Origin: Pseudomonas viridiflava
GTDB taxonomy: Bacteria; Pseudomonadota; Gammaproteobacteria; Pseudomonadales; Pseudomonadaceae
Length of the DNA: 64,000 nt
Reading direction: 5' to 3'
Assembly: GCF_900585905.1 (NCBI RefSeq)
Contig: NZ_UTVH01000024.1
Span: forward strand, 1-64,000
Shown here piece after piece: positions 39,598-48,413 of the stretch (its first letter is position 1; every line of letters starts with the position of its first letter). Under the pieces are notes generated by a model. The model was given only the letters and a program-made list of their open reading frames with translations, had not been told where the DNA came from and did no database searches. The position numbers and the translations under genes were made by a program.

Positions 39598-40161
39598 GTG
39601 ACCACGTCCAGCGCACTACCTCAATACGACTCGACCAAGGCACGCTACAGCCGCAAGGCCCGCTGGTTGCACTGGGCCATGGCGCTGCTGATCGTGCTGG
39701 CGTATGCCCTGATCCTCAGCCGCACGGAATTTGGCAAGGGTTCGCAGTGGCGCATTCTCGTCGTGCAAAGCCATTTCTGGGTGGGCATCCTGGTGCTGGC
39801 GCTGGCGTTCTTTCGTGTGGCCGAACGTCGCCGTCACACGCCGCCGTCGATAACGCCGCCACTGGAGGGGCTGTTGCAAAAGGCCGCCACGCTGTCGCAT
39901 GTGCTCCTGTATGCCTTTTTGTTCGCACAGCCGCTGCTCGGCCTGTTTACGGTGCTGATCGAAAAGGGCGCGTTGCCCGTGCCACTGACGTCGTGGCTGA
40001 TTCCCTCGCCCTTCCCCCTTTCGGAAAAATTTGCCGAATCACTGGAAGACCTGCACAAGCTGTTGGGGTCCGTCTTCTATTACGTGATTGCGCTGCACAT
40101 CATCGCCGCGCTGTGGCACCACTTCGTGCGCAAGGACAACACGCTCAGGCGCATGGTCTGA
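39598..40161 (+). CDS. Cytochrome b561-family protein
   Basis: Inner-membrane dihaem b-type cytochrome of 187 residues with four hydrophobic helices. Likely haem-ligand histidines are in RWLHWAMALL (helix 1), VQSHFWVGILVLAL (helix 2), LSHVLLYAFLFAQPLLG (helix 3) and IALHIIAALWHHFV (helix 4). The start is GTG at 39598 with a GAGGAT ribosome site. This family passes electrons between the quinone pool and partners; superoxide oxidase (CybB) is the best-known relative. Confidence 0.88.
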   Translation: MTTSSALPQYDSTKARYSRKARWLHWAMALLIVLAYALILSRTEFGKGSQWRILVVQSHFWVGILVLALAFFRVAERRRHTPPSITPPLEGLLQKAATLSHVLLYAFLFAQPLLGLFTVLIEKGALPVPLTSWLIPSPFPLSEKFAESLEDLHKLLGSVFYYVIALHIIAALWHHFVRKDNTLRRMV

Positions 40162-40276
40162 CGCGCCCTGGCAGGGCAGCCAGCCCCGCTATAGTTTGTC
40201 GGCCTGATCCAGTGTGAATGGCTCACGGCATGATCGCCAGCGCACGCGTTTGCACCACCCCGACCAAGGACCTGAC

Positions 40277-42484
40277 ATGCGAAGTCGATTGTTGCCCTGC
40301 CTCATGCTCGCTGCCGGAGTGATGGTCGGCGGCCAGGTTCGCGCCAGCTCAGACAACGCCTGCTATCCAAACTGGGCGGTGCTCAGCGAACGACTGGACG
40401 CCTGCAGCAGCCTGCCCTTCCTCAGCCCCGGCAATGACAGCACGGTCAATCTGCGCCTGCTGCTGGCCGATGCTGAACGCCTGCCGCTCACCCCCGCAGC
40501 GCTGACCCCGGACGATCTGGCTGAAGGCTATGGCGAAGTGCCGTTCGCCCATTACCGGCTGCAGCCTGTGCCTGCGGCTGATGTTGACTCGGGTTCAGAA
40601 ACCGGACCCGAACCGGGCGCCGAGCGCAAGGAGCCTGACATCGCCGGGCTGGATGAAATGCTGGCCACTCTGGGCATCAAGCGCGAGGCCAGCGAAGTTG
40701 CAGGCGCCACGCTCGTGGACGGCGAAGGCAGCCGCTGCCGCAGCAACAACGAAACCACCGCCAGTGACTTCATCCGCGAGCTGCTCAACACGCCGGAACT
40801 CGTGCCGGCCGAGCGCGCAGCATTGGCCACAAGCCGCATGCAGATGCTCTCGGCCTGCGGCTGGGAGCCCGAGCAGTTGAGCAGCCTGCTGCCCAATGAG
40901 CTGCAGTCGCCAATGGGCAAGTCGTTTGCCCTTTATCTACAAGCCGCAGCCGACTTCTACAGCGGGCGCCTTGCGCAAGCGAGCAAGGCCTTCACCCTGC
41001 TGGCCGACAACCCTCAACCCTGGCTCAAGGACACTGCGCTGTACATGGTCGGGCGCAGCGAGCTGAACCTGGCGCAAGTCAACGCCTTCGAATACGGCGA
41101 GCTAAAACCGCAAGACGTGGACACCGCAGCCGCCCAGCGGGCACAGAGTGCGCTGGCCAACTACGTCGACAATTACCCGTTCGGCGTGTACTCAACCACA
41201 GCCACAGGCCTGTTGCGTCGGGTGCACTGGCTGACTCAGGACAAGGGCAGACTGGCCGCAGATTACCAGGCGCTGCTCTTCCCGCCGGGCGAACGTCAAT
41301 CGCTCAGCGCCTCGGCCTATGAAGCGCTGGTCCGCGAGGCGGATCTGAAGCTGATCAGCGGCAACAGCACAGCCGTCGATTCGCCAGCCATCGTTGCTGT
41401 CAACGATCTGATGTGGATGCGCGAGGACGCCCCTCACAAGCTGACAAAGGCCGCCTTGCTGGCGCAAAAAGACACCTTCACCGCCCAGCCGCAGCTGTTC
41501 ATTTACCTGCAGGCGGCTTTTGCGCTGTACGTGGAAAACGACCCGGCAGCAGCATTGCGACAACTCCCGAACGCGCTGCCAGACGATTTGACCTACCTGG
41601 CTTTCAGCGCGCAGATGCTGCGCGGGCTGGCGCTGGAATCGAGCCAGGCCAGCGGCAAGGCCCAGGCACTGTGGCGCTCGCTGCTGCCGCTGGCAATACG
41701 GCCGCTGCAGCGCGAGCAACTGCAACTGGCCCTCGCCATGAGTTACGAGCGCGACGAGCAACTGAGCAAGGTCTTCGCCAGCGACTCGCCGATCACCTCC
41801 GAAAAGCTGCGCTACATGCTGCTCAGCCACGCTGCTGATGCCGGCCTGCTGCGCCAGCAGGCGACTCAGGCAGCCAATCCGCTTGAGCGCAGCACCGCAC
41901 TGTTCGTGCTGCTGTACAAGGATCTGCTGCGCAGCCAGTTTGCCGCGTTCGGCGCCGACCTTAAGCGGCTCGACGACTGGCCAAGCGAAGATCACCTGGG
42001 CTACGCCCTGGGTTATGTGCATGATCCAGGGCCGACCCTGGCGCTGTTCCGCTGGCAAGGGGACAAGGCCGAATCCGGCTACCTGTGCTCTGCCCTCGCT
42101 GAAACCGCAGCGGCGCTGGCCAACGATGCCACGGCCCCACGAAGCCTGAACTGCATGGGTGAGTTCATACTGCGCAATCGCCTTGACGGCATGCCGCTGG
42201 ATCAGCCCCGTCACGCCGACACCCTGGGTGGTACGGCACCCGGTTTCGCAGGGCCCGTGTTTTCGCGTCATAGCGCCTATCAGGCGGTGATCGCCAACGC
42301 CAAGGCAGGCCATGAAGACAAGGCTTACGCGCTGTATCGCGTGATCAACTGCTACGCCCCTTCCGGCTTTAACGGCTGCGGCGGCAAGGACGTGGAGCCC
42401 TCGGTGCGCAAGGCCTGGTTCAAACAGCTGAAGTCGCAAATGGGCGATACCCGCTGGGCTCAGTCACTGCAGTATTACTGGTAG
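40277..42484 (+). CDS. Secreted TPR-like repeat protein, unknown function
   Basis: Protein of 735 residues with a signal peptide (MRSRLLPCLMLAAGVMVGG, cleavage near VRASSDN). The body is helical and Ala/Leu-rich with tetratricopeptide-like segments (for example YLQAAADFYSGRLAQASKAF and SALANYVDNYPFGVYSTTA). The C-terminal part has several cysteines (CYAPSGFNGCGG) that could form disulfides in the periplasm. The ATG at 40277 follows CAAGGAC. Six bases separate it from the DUF3142 gene, so the two are probably cotranscribed. I do not recognise a characterised homologue. Confidence 0.75.
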   Translation: MRSRLLPCLMLAAGVMVGGQVRASSDNACYPNWAVLSERLDACSSLPFLSPGNDSTVNLRLLLADAERLPLTPAALTPDDLAEGYGEVPFAHYRLQPVPAADVDSGSETGPEPGAERKEPDIAGLDEMLATLGIKREASEVAGATLVDGEGSRCRSNNETTASDFIRELLNTPELVPAERAALATSRMQMLSACGWEPEQLSSLLPNELQSPMGKSFALYLQAAADFYSGRLAQASKAFTLLADNPQPWLKDTALYMVGRSELNLAQVNAFEYGELKPQDVDTAAAQRAQSALANYVDNYPFGVYSTTATGLLRRVHWLTQDKGRLAADYQALLFPPGERQSLSASAYEALVREADLKLISGNSTAVDSPAIVAVNDLMWMREDAPHKLTKAALLAQKDTFTAQPQLFIYLQAAFALYVENDPAAALRQLPNALPDDLTYLAFSAQMLRGLALESSQASGKAQALWRSLLPLAIRPLQREQLQLALAMSYERDEQLSKVFASDSPITSEKLRYMLLSHAADAGLLRQQATQAANPLERSTALFVLLYKDLLRSQFAAFGADLKRLDDWPSEDHLGYALGYVHDPGPTLALFRWQGDKAESGYLCSALAETAAALANDATAPRSLNCMGEFILRNRLDGMPLDQPRHADTLGGTAPGFAGPVFSRHSAYQAVIANAKAGHEDKAYALYRVINCYAPSGFNGCGGKDVEPSVRKAWFKQLKSQMGDTRWAQSLQYYW

Positions 42485-42490
42485 GCAGGC

Positions 42491-43198
42491 GTGAGCCGAT
42501 GGCTGCTGGTGCTCGCCCTGCTGCTGGGCAGTCAGGCCCAGGCCAGGGTCGACGCCGAGCAGTACGACGCCTTCTGGCTGTGGGCGGGCGTCAATCCGCA
42601 ACCGGTACTCGCCACCGCACGCACGCTGTACTTGTTGCAGGGGCAAATCAGCCGTTCGCGCAGTGAGCGCCACGGTCAGGTCAACTTGGTCGCGCAAGGG
42701 ATGGCGGTGAGCAAGCTGCCTCAGGCGCAGGTCTGGATCGTCTATCGCGCGCACACGCTGCGCTGGCCTGAAAAGGTCTATCAGCAGATGTTCGGCCAAA
42801 TCCAGCGCTGGCGCGCCTCGGGTAGCGCGGTGGTCGGCATTCAGCTGGATTTCGATGCACGCACGCGCCATCTGGATGAATATGTCGAGTTCCTGCGCGA
42901 CCTGCGCCAGCGTTTGCCTGCCGAGTATCGCCTGAGCATCACCGGCCTGCTGGACTGGAGCGGCCATGCCGACGTCGCCGGGATCAGCCAGCTCAAGGGG
43001 CTGGTCGATGAAGTGGTGGTGCAGACCTATCAGGGTCGCCACAGCATTCCTGATTACGCCGACTACCTGCCGCGCCTGGACCGGCTCGGGCTTGCCTATC
43101 GCATCGGCCTGATTCAAGGCGGTGACTGGCAGCCACCCGTTTTTCTGCAACGCAGCCCGTGGTTTCGCGGCTACGTGGTGTTCCTGCAAAACCCCTGA
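42491..43198 (+). CDS. DUF3142 domain-containing exported protein
   Basis: Protein of 235 residues starting at GTG with a signal peptide (MSRWLLVLALLLGSQAQA). The mature part looks like a TIM-barrel similar to glycoside-hydrolase-like folds: FWLWAGVNP, VVGIQLDFDARTRHLDEYVEF, LSITGLLDWSG, VDEVVVQTYQGRH. I assign DUF3142 from these stretches. Paired with the TPR-like secreted protein upstream. A sugar-binding or hydrolase role is plausible from the fold but unproven. It ends directly against the convergent isochorismatase-family gene. Confidence 0.8.
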   Translation: MSRWLLVLALLLGSQAQARVDAEQYDAFWLWAGVNPQPVLATARTLYLLQGQISRSRSERHGQVNLVAQGMAVSKLPQAQVWIVYRAHTLRWPEKVYQQMFGQIQRWRASGSAVVGIQLDFDARTRHLDEYVEFLRDLRQRLPAEYRLSITGLLDWSGHADVAGISQLKGLVDEVVVQTYQGRHSIPDYADYLPRLDRLGLAYRIGLIQGGDWQPPVFLQRSPWFRGYVVFLQNP

Positions 43199-43756
43199 TC
43201 ACGCCTGACGCCAGATGTCCTCAGTGGCCAGCACTGTCGCGTACTCGCCATGCAGATTGGCCAGCGACATCGCATGCACCTCCTGGGCGGTGCGCGGGGT
43301 GCCGAAAAAATCCGCCTGATCGAAGGTGAAGCAGGCGTCATGAGGCACGATCACCTCGAAACCGAGGTTGCCACCGCTGCGCGCGCTGGACTCCACCGAG
43401 TTATTGGTCACCACACCGACGATCACCACCTGGCGGATGCCCTGATCGTTGAGCCATTGTTCAAGGGATGAATCGCAGAATGCATCCGGCACCTGCTTTT
43501 GCAGCTGCGCTTCGCCCTCTAGCGGTAAAAACGCTGGCTGATACTCGACGCCAACCTGCTGCGGCCAGAACACTGATCCCGGCGAAACCGAGAAATGGCG
43601 CACATGCATGACCGGCCGCTGCGTTCGACGCCAGGCCTGCAATAACTGCAACATGTTGGCTTCTGCCTGCGGATTATTACGCGGCCCCAACTTTGGATGA
43701 TTGATCCCCTGCTGCATGTCGATAATCAGCAACGCTGCACTGGAATGAAGATTCAT
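43199..43756 (-). CDS. Isochorismatase-fold hydrolase lacking the catalytic cysteine
   Basis: Cytosolic protein of 185 residues with the cysteine-hydrolase fold: the Asp of the triad in ALLIIDMQQGINHP and a lysine in LQKQVPDAFCDSSLEQWL. At the nucleophile position, where relatives have T-x-x-C-V-E, the sequence reads VVTNNSVESSAR, with Ser in place of Cys. Either this subfamily uses another mechanism (true isochorismatases also lack the Cys) or it is inactive as an amidase. The ATG at 43756 is chosen over an upstream in-frame start. Monocistronic. Confidence 0.85.
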   Translation of the reverse strand: MNLHSSAALLIIDMQQGINHPKLGPRNNPQAEANMLQLLQAWRRTQRPVMHVRHFSVSPGSVFWPQQVGVEYQPAFLPLEGEAQLQKQVPDAFCDSSLEQWLNDQGIRQVVIVGVVTNNSVESSARSGGNLGFEVIVPHDACFTFDQADFFGTPRTAQEVHAMSLANLHGEYATVLATEDIWRQA

Positions 43757-43995
43757 GGCTACACGCTCGACGAAGCAGGAAAACGACAAGATGAACCCAA
43801 ATGCCGCAAAAAGGCGAGCGCTCTACGGGTGTCACCCATGTCGGCAGGCGATTATGTCCCGCGTCTGCAGTGAGGCGCCGGCCCGCCGGTGCGCTTGTTC
43901 ATGCCATCTGTCGGCGCCCGGATAGGGAGACATGATTGCGATATAGCCAAGTGCTACCATGCGCTCACTTTCAACCCCACCTTTGCGGTTTCCAC

Positions 43996-44259
43996 ATGAA
44001 CTCGTACGATCAGAAGCATCTCGATTTACTCCTCCTGGTCGCAGCGGGCAACTGGCGCGCCATTGCCGACGCTGACGCAGGCGAGCTGCGGGTGCTTGCC
44101 GTGTGCAAGTACCTCACCTTTGGAACGGATGCTTCAGGTCAGCCCAACGTTACCCTCAACACCGAAGGCGGCCACTACCTGCGCCACCTGGCCCGTCTGT
44201 CAGCGTTGCACATGAGCCAGCGTATGTCGGTAAGCAATGAAGGGTTTCGTTCGGCGTAA
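43996..44259 (+). CDS. Small hypothetical protein
   Basis: Protein of 87 residues, MNSYDQKHLDLLLLVAAGNWRAI at the start, without signal peptide or membrane helix. The ATG at 43996 gives a hydrophilic start; the in-frame extension to 43936 is unlikely. It is monocistronic, 161 bp upstream of the dehydrogenase gene. I do not recognise the family. Confidence 0.6.
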   Translation: MNSYDQKHLDLLLLVAAGNWRAIADADAGELRVLAVCKYLTFGTDASGQPNVTLNTEGGHYLRHLARLSALHMSQRMSVSNEGFRSA

Positions 44260-44420
44260 GCATCAGGCCGGTCCCATCAGTGGTAGCGTTTTCGCAGGTC
44301 AGGCACGATAAGGTTTCTGACCTGCCTTGAATGCTAAAGTCCGGTTCTCTGACCAGGCGCACTCCGTTGCGCCAGGGTTGGACAACCTTTGCTTTGCACT
44401 CAAGAAACAGGGAATAACCG

Positions 44421-45443
44421 ATGAAAGCTTTCCAGATAGGCGCCCAGAATGGCTTGGGTTCACTGACCGCGACGACCCGTCCCGAACTGGTTGCAGGGCC
44501 TGGCGAGGCAATCATTGCTCCCCGCCTGGTCAGCCTGATAAACAGGGATGTGCAGATTCTTCGGGGTCTGTACGGTGCCATCCAGGCACCTGAGCGCATC
44601 CCGGTGTCCGAAGGCGTGGGGGACGTCATTGCAGTCGGCGAAGGCGTCGAAGCGGTCAAGCCCGGTGATCGGGTCATCTGTGGTCATTTCCCTACCTGGC
44701 TGGATGGGGAGTTTCGGGCCAGCGCTTTTGCCCACGATGTAGGCGTCAGCCACGATGGCTGGCTGGCTGAAAGAGTACTGCTGCCTGCCGCTGCATTGAT
44801 TCGCGTACCGGAAGCGCTGGCGGATAAAGACGTCGCCGCACTCGCGTCTGCCGGACTTACCGCGTGGAATGCACTGGTCGAGGTGTGCAAGGTCAAGCCG
44901 GGCGAACTCGTTCTGTGCCTCGGCACCGGCGGCGTTGCGCTGGCAGCGTTAAAGCTCGCCAAGGTCCTTGGAGCGCGGGTGGCAATAACCTCCTCAAGCG
45001 ATGAGAAGCTGACCATTGCCCGCCAGCTCGGAGCAGACATCACCGTCAATTACCGCACCCATATCGATTGGGCCGCGCAGTTGATGCTGCTCACCGGTAA
45101 CGCCGGGGCCGACATCATCATCGAGACGGGCGGCCAGGACACGTTGGGGCAATCCATCGCTGCGGCGGCCGTGAATGGGCGTATTGCGGTGATTGGTGTC
45201 AGCCCCGGGCAGAACTCGCCGATACCTGACTATGTGTCGCTCATCCTCAAAAATGTAACGATCCGCGGCTTGGCCAACGGCAATCGAAAAATGTTCGTGG
45301 ATCTTTTACGCGCGATCGAAACCAACGGCATTCAAACCGTCGTTGCGAAGACTTTCAAGTTCGACAACGCGCCAGAGGCATACGCTTATTTTGCGAGCGC
45401 GCAGCACGTGGGCAAGGTATTGATCGAGTTCGATCATTGCTGA
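44421..45443 (+). CDS. Medium-chain dehydrogenase/reductase (quinone-oxidoreductase-like)
   Basis: NAD(P)-dependent oxidoreductase of 340 residues. The N-terminal GroES-like domain has VSLINRDVQILRGLYG and VEAVKPGDRVI. The Rossmann domain has CLGTGGVALAALKLAKVLGARV. The usual catalytic zinc ligands (Cys-His-Glu) and structural four-cysteine loop are absent, so this is a zinc-independent member. The region around ITVNYRTHIDWAAQLMLLTG is typical of that branch. The substrate is unknown. A bidirectional terminator separates it from pelG. Confidence 0.85.
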   Translation: MKAFQIGAQNGLGSLTATTRPELVAGPGEAIIAPRLVSLINRDVQILRGLYGAIQAPERIPVSEGVGDVIAVGEGVEAVKPGDRVICGHFPTWLDGEFRASAFAHDVGVSHDGWLAERVLLPAAALIRVPEALADKDVAALASAGLTAWNALVEVCKVKPGELVLCLGTGGVALAALKLAKVLGARVAITSSSDEKLTIARQLGADITVNYRTHIDWAAQLMLLTGNAGADIIIETGGQDTLGQSIAAAAVNGRIAVIGVSPGQNSPIPDYVSLILKNVTIRGLANGNRKMFVDLLRAIETNGIQTVVAKTFKFDNAPEAYAYFASAQHVGKVLIEFDHC

Positions 45444-45477
45444 GAACTGCGCCGCAGCGTCGAGCCTGTGCGCAACA

Positions 45478-45504
45478 AAGGGGGCTGGCCAGTGCAGCCC
45501 CCTT
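45478..45504. terminator. Bidirectional terminator at the pelG end
   Basis: A perfect 10-bp stem (AAGGGGGCTG at 45478-45487, complement at 45495-45504) with a 7-nt loop sits between the convergent dehydrogenase and pelG genes. T-tracts are short. Confidence 0.75.
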
Positions 45505-45527
45505 CACTCCTATGCCAGCAACCGCGA

Positions 45528-46898
45528 TCAACGTGACAACATAAACGTGTCGTACTCCAGATCTTCCAGCGCCGACGACAGCCGCGCCAGCCCCAGCAGT
45601 ACACACACCAGCAGCGACAGCGTAAACCCATATCCGAAGAAGCTCGGGCCCAGGTGCATGCTGAGCAGTGTCAGGCCGGCGTTGAGCACGGCGAACAGGG
45701 CGCACAGTTCCAGCACCACGCGACGTTTGTCGAGGTAGAAGAACACGTTGAGCAACGCCATGAAGACGACCTGAATACTGACGCCGATCAGATCGATGTA
45801 GAACAGCGGCAGGTAGTAACTGGAGATGCCCAGCCAGTCAAGCAGGCGGGGCGCGAACAGGAACAACAACACCACAGTGAGGCCCTGGACCTTGCAGATT
45901 TCGAGCAGGCCCTGGCGAATGGACAGGGTCATTTCGGTCTTCAGGGAGCCGATGTGCTGCAGCGTTTCGCCATCGCGGATGGCCCGGAACAGGCGGTCGT
46001 ACCATTCGGCGAAGTCGGTTTCGATGCGCACCAGAAACACCGCCATGCCGGGGATGATCGCCAGGTAAGCGAGGAAGATCGGCATGTCATAAAGGATCGA
46101 GGCGCGCAGCGGGCCGATGACGCTGTTGGAGGTGGCCGGGTTGAACCAGAACAGGATCTTGTCCACCCAGATGCCGAAGTTGTAGAAAAACCCGGTCAGC
46201 AGCAGGCTGAGGAACACGTTGCGACGGTCGAGGAAGTCGAAGGCGATGAGCTTCTCGGCCCGGTATTCGCGCAGGATGTCGTAGAGGTACAGGAACAGCA
46301 GCGTGCTGTGGCCGATCAGCAGCGCCAGCAGCAGGCCTGGCATTTGCAGGAAGCTCAGCAGGTAGGCGCTGGCGACCATCAGCGCGTAGCCCATCAGCAT
46401 CACCAGCAGGATGCGGTTATATTTTTTCATCCCCGAGAGGAAAATGATCACCAGCCAGAGGTTGCACAACACCACGAAGTTCGAGAGTACGAGCACGCGG
46501 TAGATCAGCGGCTGATCGAAGAGCGTCGCCAGCAGGATGATGCCCAGTACCCCGGCGCCGACGGTGACCAGCAGCAGTATGCCCAGCAGATTTGGCAGTA
46601 TTTGCTCGTGGTTGCGCTGGAACAGTTGGTCGGACACGAAACGGGTGAAAAATAATTGCAGCCCGCCGGTGAGGATCAACGAACTGGCCATCAGGTACGT
46701 CACCGTCACCAGAAACTGCCCGACCAGTGAGTTCGGCAACATCAAGCCCAGGCTGATGATGCCCACCAGCATCACGCTGATGATCGACAGCACCCACGGG
46801 CCGGAGCTGATCAACCCGGCATAGACATAGGCGTGCAGCGTGGCGGTGTAAGAGTCGCGCGAGAGGATCTTGCGCAGTTCGAAGCCAATACCGGCCAT
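45528..46898 (-). CDS. Pel exopolysaccharide transporter PelG
   Basis: Inner-membrane MATE/flippase-like protein of 456 residues, about twelve hydrophobic helices, expected to move the nascent Pel polymer across the inner membrane with PelD and PelE. MAGIGFELRKILSRDSYTATL at the start is a strong family signature. Length equals that of the P. aeruginosa protein as I recall it. The ATG follows the pelF stop without spacing. Last gene of the operon. Confidence 0.93.
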   Translation of the reverse strand: MAGIGFELRKILSRDSYTATLHAYVYAGLISSGPWVLSIISVMLVGIISLGLMLPNSLVGQFLVTVTYLMASSLILTGGLQLFFTRFVSDQLFQRNHEQILPNLLGILLLVTVGAGVLGIILLATLFDQPLIYRVLVLSNFVVLCNLWLVIIFLSGMKKYNRILLVMLMGYALMVASAYLLSFLQMPGLLLALLIGHSTLLFLYLYDILREYRAEKLIAFDFLDRRNVFLSLLLTGFFYNFGIWVDKILFWFNPATSNSVIGPLRASILYDMPIFLAYLAIIPGMAVFLVRIETDFAEWYDRLFRAIRDGETLQHIGSLKTEMTLSIRQGLLEICKVQGLTVVLLFLFAPRLLDWLGISSYYLPLFYIDLIGVSIQVVFMALLNVFFYLDKRRVVLELCALFAVLNAGLTLLSMHLGPSFFGYGFTLSLLVCVLLGLARLSSALEDLEYDTFMLSR

Positions 46899-48413
46899 TT
46901 AGCTGTTCTCCATGGCTGCCTGGTACAGGTCGCGGTAGCGCTGCAGCATCAAGGCTTCGGTGTAGTAACGATTGACCCGCGCCAGGCCGCTGGCCTGTGC
47001 GGCCTGCCAGCGTTGCGGGCTGCGCAGCAGTTCGAGGATGGCGACGGAGGTGGCCTGCGGGTCGGCGATCGCGACAACCTTGCCCGCAATGCCAAGGTCA
47101 CGGTCTTCAGCGCTGCCGCCTTCGATCATTTCCCGGCACGAACCGACATCGCTGCTGACCACTGGCGTGCCGGCGGCCCAGGCTTCAAGGATTACCAGGG
47201 GTTGCGCCTCACTGATAGAGGTCAACACCATCAGGCCGAGCTGGGGCAGGATGTCCTGGATGCGCTGGAACCCGAGGAAATGCACTTTGCCTTCCAGGCC
47301 CAGACTGGCCATCAGGCTGCGGCATTCGCTGACGTACTCCGGGTCTTCTTCCTCGGGCCCGACGATCCAGCCTTCAACCTCAGGCATGGCACTGATCACA
47401 CCGCGCATGGCCCGCAGGAAGGTTTTCACGTCCTTGATCGGCACCACACGCCCGATCATGCCCACGCGCGGGGCAATGCCCGGCGCCCGGGTTTCAAGCA
47501 CTCGCTGCCACTGCGACAGGTCGATACCGTTGGCAATCAATTGCGTGCGCGCAGGCTCGGCGCCGTCCTTGATCTGGCGCTGACGGTTGCCGTCATACAA
47601 CGCAATGATGGTGTCGGCGCTGTTGTAGGCCAATTGGCCAATTCGCTCGAAATAGCGCACCCACAACATGCGGATGTAGCCCGAGCCGCCGTCCAGGCTG
47701 CTGTTCAGCGCCTGGCCGGAAGTCTCGGCGATCCACGAGGCCTGGGCCAGGTCGATCTTGCGTTCTTTGGTATAGATGCCGTGCTCGCTGAGCAGATAGG
47801 CGCAGTTCCAGCGTTGCTTGAGCACGCAGCCCAACAGCCCGGCGTAACCGGTGGAAATCGAATGCAGCACCCGCGCGCGCGGCATCTTGCGCGATGCCTC
47901 GGCCAGCATCAGCAAAGGCGACTGCAGCGAACGCAGGGTCCAGAAATAATTGACGAAGGACGGGTCGGCGCAGTGCAGGCGATAACCTTCGCTGAGCGTC
48001 TCCCAGCTGGCGCGGCTGCGCAGCACGTCGTCGAGGGTCATGTCACCGCTGGCGATGCAATCGAGCAGCCTTTCGCCCAGCTCGCGTTCAGGTAAGTCCG
48101 GGTGATGTAAAAAGCGATACAGGTCGGCCAGGTGCTGTGGGTTGGCTTCACGCGGCGTGCCACGCAAGTGGGTGGGATGGGTCGCGTCCTCCAGGAACAC
48201 CTCTTCGATGTGCAGCACGTTGGCCGGCACTTCGTACCGGCGTTTTTCATACGCAAAGCGCTGACCGCCAATGAACATCACCGAAAAGGTCAGCTCCGGC
48301 AGGCCGAGGATCATCTGGTGAATCCAGCTCGAAACGCCACCGCGCACGTAAGGCCAGGTGCCTTCGAGCAGCAGGCAGATGTCTGCAACCGGTGCTTCTT
48401 GCCTGTTACTCAT
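46899..48413 (-). CDS. Pel glycosyltransferase PelF
   Basis: Cytosolic GT-B-fold (GT4-like) glycosyltransferase of 504 residues that polymerises the Pel chain from a UDP-amino sugar. The N-terminal domain has LLLEGTWPYVRGGVSSWIHQM. The C-terminal nucleotide-binding domain has IGRVVPIKDVKTFLRAM and the EAQPLVILEAWAAGTPVVSSDVG motif (catalytic Glu region). Its start overlaps pelE by 8 nt. Substrate supply is likely helped by the epimerase at the head of the operon. Confidence 0.94.
   Translation of the reverse strand: MSNRQEAPVADICLLLEGTWPYVRGGVSSWIHQMILGLPELTFSVMFIGGQRFAYEKRRYEVPANVLHIEEVFLEDATHPTHLRGTPREANPQHLADLYRFLHHPDLPERELGERLLDCIASGDMTLDDVLRSRASWETLSEGYRLHCADPSFVNYFWTLRSLQSPLLMLAEASRKMPRARVLHSISTGYAGLLGCVLKQRWNCAYLLSEHGIYTKERKIDLAQASWIAETSGQALNSSLDGGSGYIRMLWVRYFERIGQLAYNSADTIIALYDGNRQRQIKDGAEPARTQLIANGIDLSQWQRVLETRAPGIAPRVGMIGRVVPIKDVKTFLRAMRGVISAMPEVEGWIVGPEEEDPEYVSECRSLMASLGLEGKVHFLGFQRIQDILPQLGLMVLTSISEAQPLVILEAWAAGTPVVSSDVGSCREMIEGGSAEDRDLGIAGKVVAIADPQATSVAILELLRSPQRWQAAQASGLARVNRYYTEALMLQRYRDLYQAAMENS

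Noticed and set aside
46833..48095. 420-codon plus-strand frame
   Set aside because: Antisense to pelF, no recognisable domain.
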